Below are positions 1-5,911 of a DNA stretch of 5,953 nt, one piece after another; within the stretch, counting starts at the first letter, position 1, and every line of letters begins with the position of its first letter. The notes under the pieces are model-generated. The model was not told where the DNA came from. It did not search any database and saw only the letters and a program-made list of their open reading frames with translations. Source of the DNA: DATJQF01 sp035505995 (GTDB lineage Bacteria > Bacteroidota > Bacteroidia > Bacteroidales > FEN-979); the NCBI GenBank assembly GCA_035505995.1, contig DATJQF010000154.1:1-5953 (forward strand), given 5' to 3'. The translations under genes were made by a program, and so were the position numbers.

Positions 1-2
1 CG

Positions 3-1076
3 GAAGCGATCCCGTTCATATCCATCGCCCTTTATTCGGGACACGTAGCCGACCGGTATAACCGTAAAAAGATCATCCAGCTGTTTCTGTTGCTTTTCCT
101 GGTGGGAAGCAGTTTCCTTTTCAGCTTCACCTTTAAAAGGGTTGGGATCCTCGCGACCCTGGGGGTGCTCCCGATCTATTGCGTGGTAGTGATCTCCGGG
201 TTTACCCGGGCGTTCATTTATCCGGCTACGATTGCACTGCTGGCGCAGATTGTTCCCCGGCAATTGTATCCCAATTCCTCCACCTGGAACAGCATGACCT
301 GGCACATTGCCGCCATCACGGGTCCGGCCATCGGAGGATTGATCTACGGGTTTTCGGGGGTGAAAGCAGCCTATGGAGCGGTGCTGGTTACCGGCTTACT
401 CTCGATCCTGCTGCTCAGTTTTGTCAAAAAAGTCCCGGTGCCCCCGGTCACGAAAGTGGAATCCCTGCTCCAGCGTTTGGCAACCGGGCTGAAGTTTGTT
501 TACAGGAACCAGGTATTATTGTCGGCGATGTCCCTGGACATGTTCGCCGTCCTGTTCGGCGGGGCCGTAGCCGTCCTGCCGATCTTTGCGGCGGAGATCC
601 TGAAAGTTGGCCCGCAGGGACTGGGATTCCTTCGGGCGGCTCCGATGGTCGGAGCCGTGCTCATGTCGCTGTTGCTGGCTTACCGGCCTCCGCTGGTCCG
701 TGCAGGAAAGCTGTTGCTTCTCTCCGTCACCGGGTTCGGGGTGAGCATTATACTTTTTGCTGTATCCAGGAATTTTTACCTTTCCCTGGGTATGCTTTTT
801 CTGAGCGGCATGTTTGATAATATCAGCGTCATCATCCGGGCTACCACCCTTCAGCTGATCACCCCCGACGAGATGAGAGGCCGGGTAGCATCGGTGAACA
901 GTATTTTCATCGGCTCCTCCAATGAAATAGGTTCCTTTGAATCAGGGGCTGCCGCTAAAATCATGGGATTGATCCCCTCCGTCATTTTTGGCGGAAGCAT
1001 GACCCTGCTGATCGCCGGAGTCACGGCGAAATTCGCACCCATGCTGAGAAAACTGAACCTGACCAAAATTACGTGA
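3..1076 (+). CDS. MFS efflux permease, EntS-like (5'-truncated by window edge)
   Basis: Inner-membrane major facilitator superfamily transporter, probably a proton-driven exporter of a small molecule or siderophore. The reading frame is open from base 3, so the true start lies upstream. About 357 codons are present, and members of this family usually have slightly over 400, so roughly 50-65 N-terminal residues (TM1 and part of TM2) are missing. The first residues seen are the end of TM2 followed by MFS motif A, GHVADRYNRKK (bases 39-71), the cytoplasmic TM2-TM3 loop signature. About ten further hydrophobic segments follow, with a basic central loop after TM6 (about bases 423-510). Near the C-terminus, SSNEIGSFESG (about bases 915-947) resembles the TM11 region of EntS/MFS_3 proteins. 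A TTG at base 90 is internal to TM3 and is not a credible start. The substrate cannot be predicted. The gene ends 186 bases before the sensor kinase and is probably a separate unit. Confidence 0.9.
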   Translation, partial: EAIPFISIALYSGHVADRYNRKKIIQLFLLLFLVGSSFLFSFTFKRVGILATLGVLPIYCVVVISGFTRAFIYPATIALLAQIVPRQLYPNSSTWNSMTWHIAAITGPAIGGLIYGFSGVKAAYGAVLVTGLLSILLLSFVKKVPVPPVTKVESLLQRLATGLKFVYRNQVLLSAMSLDMFAVLFGGAVAVLPIFAAEILKVGPQGLGFLRAAPMVGAVLMSLLLAYRPPLVRAGKLLLLSVTGFGVSIILFAVSRNFYLSLGMLFLSGMFDNISVIIRATTLQLITPDEMRGRVASVNSIFIGSSNEIGSFESGAAAKIMGLIPSVIFGGSMTLLIAGVTAKFAPMLRKLNLTKIT

Positions 1077-1159
1077 CGGACAACAATCTGATTAATAATA
1101 ATTTACGGATACTCTGTCCGCTCGCTCTTCTCCGGACTATTTATTGATCCTTTTCCCTA

Positions 1160-1200
1160 AACCAAAACCTCAATTTTTTCGTATAAAATAATGATTTTCT
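1160..1200 (+). promoter_or_regulatory. Possible promoter region upstream of the sensor kinase operon
   Basis: This is the A+T-richest part of the 186-base gap between the permease and the kinase. It contains a T-run (1174-1179) and TATAAAATAATG (1182-1193). No good TAnnTTTG element was found here, so the call rests on base composition and position only. The rest of the gap holds a 6-base dyad, CGGACA/TGTCCG (1077-1082 and 1115-1120), just after the permease stop codon. It has a 32-base loop and no U-tract, so it is not a convincing terminator. Confidence 0.25.
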
Positions 1201-1210
1201 CTGTCACATG

Positions 1211-1243
1211 CCGGTCCAGGTACCGAACATTCAGGACTACCGG
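1211..1243 (+). promoter_or_regulatory. Imperfect dyad in the kinase leader
   Basis: CCGGTCC (1211-1217) faces GGACTACCGG (1234-1243). The arms pair if two bases of the right arm bulge out. The dyad ends five bases before the ribosome binding site of the kinase gene. It could be a weak leader hairpin or an operator half-site pair, but the pairing is short and may be chance. Confidence 0.2.
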
Positions 1244-1248
1244 TTTGT

Positions 1249-1254
1249 AAGGAG
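1249..1254 (+). promoter_or_regulatory. Ribosome binding site deciding the TTG start of the kinase
   Basis: AAGGAG lies eight bases before TTG at 1263, an ideal spacing. The first in-frame ATG, at 1278, is 23 bases away, too far for this site. The site therefore favours the TTG start. Bacteroidota often do not use Shine-Dalgarno sequences, so the ATG remains possible; it would remove only five residues. Confidence 0.6.
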
Positions 1255-1262
1255 TTGAATTA

Positions 1263-3137
1263 TTGTTATTTCAACGAATGCTCAACGCTCCGAAAGACGC
1301 TGCAACCAACCACGGGTTTATCCCGGTTTCCAATGGTGCCAATAATTTCAGGGAACTGTTCCGGGAAGCCCGTCTCGGATTTCTTCTCACCAACCGGGAT
1401 TTTAGGATCGTCTGGGCCAATCCTGCATTTACGTCCTTTCTCGGGTACAGCCCCGAAGAAGTTTTGAACCTGACTTTCAAGGATCTTACGCACCCCGACC
1501 AGATCGAGAATGATCTCAAAAATCTGAAACGGATCATCGCCAAAGAGATTCCCGCCTATCATACCGAGAAGCGATACATCAAAAAGACCGGGGAAATCAT
1601 CTGGGGATCCGTGACCGTTTTGCCGATCCTTGGCAAATCGGAAGAGATGGTCCATTTCCTGGTGATGGTTGAGGATATCTCGGACCGCAAGCTGATCGAA
1701 CAGGAAATAATGGAATGGAAGAAACGGTATGATCTGGTCTCACGGACTTCCGGCCAGGCAGTGTATGATTATGATATCCCTTCCGGGATTATAAAATGGG
1801 GAGGAAACACCCAGGAGGTACTGGGATATACGAGCCGGGAACTGGGCAATATCGACAACTGGGAAAACCTGATCCACCCGGAAGACCGGAAAAATGCCCT
1901 GGAGGAACTGGAAGAGGCCAGAAGGAGAATCGGGGTGTACGACTGCAATTACCGTTTCCTGCATAAGGAAGGTCATTACGTATTCATCCGGGACAAGGGG
2001 ATCTTCATCGGGTCGAACGGAAAAGGTGCCATCTCCATGGTGGGGATGATGCAGGACATCACCGACCTTGTTCTTGCCGAGCGGGAACTGGTTGAGAAGG
2101 AAAGGAGATACCGGACTCTTTTTGATGTATCGCCGAGCGGGATCATGCTGGAGGATCTGAAAGGGAATATCCTCGATGTGAATGAAGCCGCCTGCCGGTT
2201 CCTGGGATATAAAAAAACGGAGTTGCTCGGTAAGCATGTAAGCATGCTGTTACCCGACCAGTCGAAAGACGAGATCAAAAAGCATATCCGGATGATCCGG
2301 ACCGGGAAGGCTTACGAGCATGAAGTCGTCAATATCCGGAAGGATGGCATCCAGCTGAATATCCTGTTGCGGGAAACCCTGATCCAGTTGCCGGACGGCA
2401 AAATCGGGATCCTGGCCATCACGAATGATATCACGGCACGGAAGAAAGCCGAGCAATCGCTGCATGATTCCCGCGAGCAGCTTCAGCGGTATGCGCATCA
2501 CCTGCAAACCATCCGGGAAGAAGAAAGGTCCCGGATCTCGAGGGAATTGCACGACCACCTGGGGCAATACCTTTCGGCCATTAAGATGGATACTTCCGGG
2601 ATCATACACAAGCAAAGCCTGGCTGCCGCCAATCCCCAGTCCGATCCTGTCCTGATCCAGGCCAAGGAGCTTATGGAAGTGATAGAAGAACTCATTCCCG
2701 CCGTCCGTAAGATTGCCTCCGATCTGCATCCCCGCGTGCTGGATGAGCTGGGGCTGATCCCGGGGATCGAATGGCTGGTGGAAGAATTCATCAAGCGCAG
2801 CGGAATCCCCTGCACCCTGATCTCATCGGTCGACCAGATCAACCTGGGGCCTGCCCACGCCATCGCGGTGTTCCGGATCGTGCAGGAGGCTCTGACAAAT
2901 ATTCTACGGCATGCAAATGCAACGCGGGCGGCGATCCGTATCTCGGGAAACAGCAAAAGCATAACGGTCATCATTGAAGATAACGGGACCGGGATAAAAA
3001 CCCCACTGGTATCGAGTATGAAATCCCTGGGACTTATCGGGATGCATGAACGGGCTCTTTTATTGGGGGGAGAGTTGCATTTCCGGAAGAACGGTAAGAA
3101 AGGGACCCGGGTGATCCTGACGATACCTAAATATTAA
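1263..3137 (+). CDS. Soluble sensor histidine kinase, three PAS domains plus HisKA_3/HATPase_c
   Basis: Autophosphorylating sensor of a two-component system, 624 residues. No signal peptide or membrane segment is visible, so it should sense a cytoplasmic cue. PAS domains lie at about 30-140, 155-267 and 280-391. Each ends in the D-I-S/T junction motif (138-140, 265-267, 389-391) that leads into a signalling helix. The DHp domain is HisKA_3 type: RELHDHLGQ with phospho-acceptor His430, plus Asp431 and Gln435 of the DxxxQ motif linked in this family to phosphatase activity. The DLHPRVLDELGL segment (487-498) is also typical of NarL-family kinases. The ATPase domain shows the N box (QEALTNILRHANA, 541-553), G1 (DNGTGI, 573-578) and G2 (GLIGMHERA, 590-598), so the kinase looks fully active. 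No cofactor-binding signature, such as the LOV cysteine motif, was recognised in the PAS domains, so the ligand is unknown. TTG 1263 was chosen as start because of the AAGGAG upstream. The response regulator follows after 9 bases. Confidence 0.93.
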   Translation: MLFQRMLNAPKDAATNHGFIPVSNGANNFRELFREARLGFLLTNRDFRIVWANPAFTSFLGYSPEEVLNLTFKDLTHPDQIENDLKNLKRIIAKEIPAYHTEKRYIKKTGEIIWGSVTVLPILGKSEEMVHFLVMVEDISDRKLIEQEIMEWKKRYDLVSRTSGQAVYDYDIPSGIIKWGGNTQEVLGYTSRELGNIDNWENLIHPEDRKNALEELEEARRRIGVYDCNYRFLHKEGHYVFIRDKGIFIGSNGKGAISMVGMMQDITDLVLAERELVEKERRYRTLFDVSPSGIMLEDLKGNILDVNEAACRFLGYKKTELLGKHVSMLLPDQSKDEIKKHIRMIRTGKAYEHEVVNIRKDGIQLNILLRETLIQLPDGKIGILAITNDITARKKAEQSLHDSREQLQRYAHHLQTIREEERSRISRELHDHLGQYLSAIKMDTSGIIHKQSLAAANPQSDPVLIQAKELMEVIEELIPAVRKIASDLHPRVLDELGLIPGIEWLVEEFIKRSGIPCTLISSVDQINLGPAHAIAVFRIVQEALTNILRHANATRAAIRISGNSKSITVIIEDNGTGIKTPLVSSMKSLGLIGMHERALLLGGELHFRKNGKKGTRVILTIPKY

Positions 3138-3146
3138 TGCGGCTCC

Positions 3147-3518
3147 ATGTTCAAGATCCTTGTGGCAGACGACCATCCGATGATCCGTAAAAGGATCCGC
3201 CAGATCCTGGACGAACAACCGGATCTGGAAGTATGCGCCGAAGCGTCGGGAGGACACGAGGTCCTGAAACAGCTTTCCACCGTAAAACCGGACCTGATCA
3301 TTCTCGATATTAACATGCCGGACCTGGGCGGTCTGGAGACCCTGGCCTGGATCCGCGAGCATTTCCCGGGGTTACCGGTGCTGATGCTCACCGCGCTCTC
3401 GGAAGGAATGTACGCGATCAAAGCGAAAAAAGCAGGCGCCAGCGGATTTATCAGCAAGGAATTAGCAGGAGAGGAACTCGTAACCACTATCCGGAATATT
3501 CTCATCCACCCTCACTGA
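3147..3518 (+). CDS. Single-domain response regulator (receiver only)
   Basis: Phospho-receiver partner of the kinase just upstream, 123 residues, cytoplasmic. The receiver fold is complete and catalytic residues are in place: acidic pair Asp8/Asp9, phospho-acceptor Asp54 in LDINMP, switch Thr82, and Lys104 in GFISKE. The start (VADDHPMIRKRI) and the MPDLGGLETL segment resemble NarL/FixJ-type receivers, which normally continue into a LuxR-type helix-turn-helix of about 60-70 residues. Here the protein stops right after helix alpha-5 (TTIRNILIHPH), and the next gene starts one base after the stop codon, so no room is left for a decayed DNA-binding domain. Output must come through a protein partner or phosphotransfer; which one is not visible. 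ATG 3147 is the start; no good Shine-Dalgarno precedes it, and translation is probably coupled to the kinase 9 bases upstream. Confidence 0.93.
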   Translation: MFKILVADDHPMIRKRIRQILDEQPDLEVCAEASGGHEVLKQLSTVKPDLIILDINMPDLGGLETLAWIREHFPGLPVLMLTALSEGMYAIKAKKAGASGFISKELAGEELVTTIRNILIHPH

Positions 3519-3519
3519 T

Positions 3520-4596
3520 ATGACTACACCCATCCTGCAGGACCTTCCCATTAAAAGGCCCGCCATTCTCCTCACCGGGGGATCCGGTTTCCTGGGAAGA
3601 ACGATCATCCGGGAGCTATTGTCTTCCGACTCGATTCTGGATCCAAAGCTTATCCGGGTTTTCGACCGGAATGACTTTCCGGGAGAGAAAGATCCCCGTC
3701 TCAAGTTTATCCCGGGTGATATCTGCAATTACTCCAAGATTAAAGAAGCCTGCCAGGGAATCGATATCGTCATCCATTCGGCTGCCATTGTGGATTGGGG
3801 GACCCAGCCGGCCGAAACCGTATTTGCCGTCAATGTGGATGGTACCCGTAACGTCATCCGGGCCTGCCAGGAGAACCAGGTGAAATTCCTGGTTTTCACC
3901 AGTTCACTGGACGCCATCTTCGGGGGAAAACCGCTGGTGAACATCAATGAGCATATTTCTTACCCGGAAAGACATCCCAACATGTACTGCCGGAGTAAAT
4001 TTCTTGCAGAGGTGCTGGTCACGGAGGCCAACGGATGCTCCCTGAAAACCTGCGTGATCCGCCCCGCCGATATTTACGGGGAAGGGGATCCGTTCCATAT
4101 CGGTTCCCTGGTGGAGATGGCCCGGGGGGGATTTTATATAAGGATCGGCAATGGAAATGCCCGTTCACAGCATGTCTATGTTGGGAACGTAGCTCATGCA
4201 CACCTCCATGCAGTTCGGCAATTCCTGGAAGGCAACCAAAAGATGGCCGGGAAGATCTACTTCATCACCGATCAGCCGGCAAGCAATTTTTTCACATTTT
4301 ACGATCATATCGTGCGGGAATCCGGATACCGGATCTGGCCAAAGAATCTGAGGATCCCTTATCGCCTGGCTTATTTCCTGGGAGCCCTTTCGGAAGCGAC
4401 CGCATTCATCCTTCGCCCCGTGAAAAAATACAACCCGAAATTCAGCCGGTTCGCGGTCACCTATACCTGCACCGATTTTACTTTCACGGCAGACCGGGCA
4501 GCCGCAGATTTCGGGTACCGGTCGAGGTATTCCCCTGAAGAAGCGCTTGAACGGACAATCCGGTTTTACCGCACCCAGAAAGAATCCGTTCAATAA
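3520..4596 (+). CDS. NAD-dependent epimerase/dehydratase-like extended SDR (3-beta-HSD type)
   Basis: Oxidoreductase of the extended short-chain dehydrogenase/reductase superfamily, 358 residues, acting on an unidentified hydroxy/keto or sugar substrate. The Rossmann signature TGGSGFLG is at 19-26. Asp49 ends beta-2 (VFDR) and suggests NAD(H) rather than NADP(H). GDI (66-68) contacts the adenine side. The active site has the TSS motif (Ser128/Ser129) and Y-x3-K as Tyr156 and Lys160. RPADIYG (181-187) and YVGNVAHAHLHA (220-231) follow the pattern of the 3-beta-HSD/sterol-4-carboxylate dehydrogenase/OleD branch, as does the hydrophobic stretch at about 279-298, which might associate with membrane. 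ATG 3520 lies one base after the receiver stop, implying co-transcription and translational coupling. It does not look like the shorter SDR-type threonine dehydrogenase that can accompany kbl. A 7-G run (4124-4130) lies inside the gene without breaking the frame. Superfamily is firm; substrate is not. Confidence 0.88.
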   Translation: MTTPILQDLPIKRPAILLTGGSGFLGRTIIRELLSSDSILDPKLIRVFDRNDFPGEKDPRLKFIPGDICNYSKIKEACQGIDIVIHSAAIVDWGTQPAETVFAVNVDGTRNVIRACQENQVKFLVFTSSLDAIFGGKPLVNINEHISYPERHPNMYCRSKFLAEVLVTEANGCSLKTCVIRPADIYGEGDPFHIGSLVEMARGGFYIRIGNGNARSQHVYVGNVAHAHLHAVRQFLEGNQKMAGKIYFITDQPASNFFTFYDHIVRESGYRIWPKNLRIPYRLAYFLGALSEATAFILRPVKKYNPKFSRFAVTYTCTDFTFTADRAAADFGYRSRYSPEEALERTIRFYRTQKESVQ

Positions 4597-4618
4597 TTCA
4601 CAGATTTTCTTACATTTG
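4588..4618 (+). promoter_or_regulatory. Bacteroidota-type promoter of kbl
   Basis: TACATTTG (4611-4618) is an exact match to the TAnnTTTG -7 element used by the primary sigma factor of Bacteroidota. The -33 element (consensus TTTG) is poor: only GTTC at 4588-4591, 19 bases upstream, is in the right place. Transcription would start near 4625, giving a leader of about 25-30 bases before ATG 4652. The SDR stop codon overlaps this region, so kbl may also receive read-through. Confidence 0.6.
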
Positions 4619-4651
4619 CTCCCGGTTTAACCATTCTTTTCCCCTTAGTTT

Positions 4652-5851
4652 ATGTACGGTAAGTTCAGGGAGCAGCTACAGAAGCAGCTGGAAAGCATTC
4701 AGTCGGACGGCCTCTATAAAAACGAGCGGATCATCGTTTCCCCGCAGGGGGTCCTGCTGAAACTCGAAGACGGCCGGGAAGTGCTTAATTTCTGCGCCAA
4801 CAATTACCTGGGACTTAGTTCGGAACCCAGGGTGATGGCGGCAGCCAACCTTAATTTCTTTCGTTACGGGTACGGGATGGCTTCGGTACGGTTCATCTGC
4901 GGGACGCAGAAAGTCCATAAGGATCTTGAAAAAAAAATCAGCGAATTCCTGGGTACGGAGGATACCATCCTGTATTCCTCGGCCTTTGACGCGAACGGCG
5001 GGGTTTTTGAACCCTTGCTCGGGGAGCAGGACGCCATCATCTCGGACGAACTGAACCATGCTTCCATCATCGACGGGGTGCGGCTTAGCAAGGCCAAGCG
5101 ATTCAAGTACAAGAACAACGACATGGACGACCTCGAGGAGGTGCTCCAGGATGCCAGTGAGGCACGGTACAAACTGATCGTGACCGACGGGGTTTTCTCC
5201 ATGGACGGGATCATCGCACAGGTGGACAAGATCTGCGACCTTGCCGAGAAGTACCAGGCCCTGGTGATGGTGGACGACTCCCATGCTACCGGGTTTGTCG
5301 GGAAGACCGGCAGGGGAACTCCCGAATATTGCCATGCCACGGGCCGGGTAGATATCATTTCCACGACTTTCGGCAAAGCGCTCGGCGGTGCTTCCGGCGG
5401 ATGCATCTCCGGCAGGAGAGAGATCATCGAGCTCCTGCGCCAGCGATCGCGACCGTATCTGTTCTCCAACACCCTGGCACCGGGTATTACCGGGGCAACC
5501 CTGGAGGTGCTGAACATGCTTTCGGAAACCACCGCCCTTCGGGATAAGCTTTTTGAGAATACCGCTCATTTCCGGAAAGGAATGGAGAAAGCGGGGTTCC
5601 GGATCGTTCCCGGGATTCATCCCATCGTTCCGGTGCTGTTCGGACATCTGCCGGATGATGCCCGCATCTCGCAGGAGTTTGCGAATGAGTTGCTGGAGGA
5701 AGGGATTTATGTCATCGGGTTTTATTATCCCGTGGTCCCCCGAGGGAAATCGCGGATCCGGGTGCAGATCAGTGCGGCTCACAGCCGGGAGCAGATTGAT
5801 TTTGCATTGAAAAAATTCAGGAAGGTAGGGAAGAAACTGGGAGCGGTGTAA
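4652..5851 (+). CDS. kbl: Glycine C-acetyltransferase (2-amino-3-ketobutyrate CoA ligase)
   Basis: PLP-dependent cytoplasmic enzyme of the alpha-oxoamine synthase family. It cleaves 2-amino-3-ketobutyrate with CoA into glycine and acetyl-CoA, the second step of threonine breakdown through threonine dehydrogenase; the reaction is reversible. At 399 residues it matches the E. coli enzyme (398) almost throughout. Kbl-type blocks are NFCANNYLGL (46-55), ASVRFICGTQ (77-86), LNHASIIDGVRL (134-145), VFSMDG (181-186), VDDSHATGFVG (207-217) and QRSRPYLFSN (264-273). Lys242 in FGKALGGASGG forms the PLP Schiff base. His136 should stack on PLP, and Asp208/His211 contact the cofactor. The arginines of SRIRVQISAAH (367-377) lie where the substrate carboxylate binds. 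SVRFICGTQ argues against serine palmitoyltransferase or BioF. ATG 4652 fits the conserved N-terminus; no Shine-Dalgarno precedes it. It has its own likely promoter at 4611-4618. A 9-A run (4929-4937) is in frame. Confidence 0.96.
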   Translation: MYGKFREQLQKQLESIQSDGLYKNERIIVSPQGVLLKLEDGREVLNFCANNYLGLSSEPRVMAAANLNFFRYGYGMASVRFICGTQKVHKDLEKKISEFLGTEDTILYSSAFDANGGVFEPLLGEQDAIISDELNHASIIDGVRLSKAKRFKYKNNDMDDLEEVLQDASEARYKLIVTDGVFSMDGIIAQVDKICDLAEKYQALVMVDDSHATGFVGKTGRGTPEYCHATGRVDIISTTFGKALGGASGGCISGRREIIELLRQRSRPYLFSNTLAPGITGATLEVLNMLSETTALRDKLFENTAHFRKGMEKAGFRIVPGIHPIVPVLFGHLPDDARISQEFANELLEEGIYVIGFYYPVVPRGKSRIRVQISAAHSREQIDFALKKFRKVGKKLGAV

Positions 5852-5853
5852 CC

Positions 5854-5893
5854 CGCCCCTCCCCCAGACCCCACGCCATTCGGGGAGGGGGCG
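5854..5893 (+). terminator. G+C-rich hairpin between kbl and acpS
   Basis: CGCCCCTCCCC (5854-5864) pairs with GGGGA-(G)-GGGGCG (5882-5893): 11 base pairs with one bulged G (5887) and a 17-base loop. It begins two bases after the kbl stop codon, which suits a transcript-end structure. No U-tract follows, so it is not a canonical intrinsic terminator. It could instead be a copy of a dispersed C-rich/G-rich intergenic repeat or an mRNA-stabilising hairpin. The right arm contains GGAGG five bases before an in-frame ATG at 5894, so it could also touch acpS translation. Confidence 0.5.
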
Positions 5894-5911
5894 ATGGTTA
5901 AGAAATATTAC

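Noticed and set aside
179..817. A 212-codon frame on the + strand inside the permease
   Set aside because: It is a second-frame shadow of the MFS gene; its product is rich in Arg, Gly, Pro and His with no recognisable fold, while the permease frame has clear MFS motifs.
1077..1120. Intrinsic terminator after the permease
   Set aside because: The CGGACA/TGTCCG dyad is only six base pairs with a 32-base loop and no U-tract after it.
3147..3518. Receiver as a frameshifted remnant of a full NarL-type regulator
   Set aside because: The SDR start codon lies one base after the stop and its frame encodes a Rossmann fold within about 15 residues, so there is no space for a leftover helix-turn-helix in any frame.
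3520..4596. Calling the SDR an L-threonine 3-dehydrogenase because it precedes kbl
   Set aside because: Its length (358) and motifs (GGSGFLG, RPADIYG, YVGNVAHAHLHA, C-terminal hydrophobic stretch) fit the 3-beta-HSD-like branch better than the SDR-type threonine dehydrogenases of about 310-320 residues, and kbl has a separate promoter.
4676..5782. A 368-codon open frame on the minus strand opposite kbl
   Set aside because: It lies entirely inside a very well conserved kbl gene, its product resembles no family I know, and long antisense frames are expected from the codon bias of G+C-rich genes.
4652..5851. Serine palmitoyltransferase or BioF instead of Kbl
   Set aside because: The family is shared, but SVRFICGTQ, LNHASIIDGVRL and the near end-to-end match in pattern and length to E. 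coli Kbl point to glycine C-acetyltransferase.
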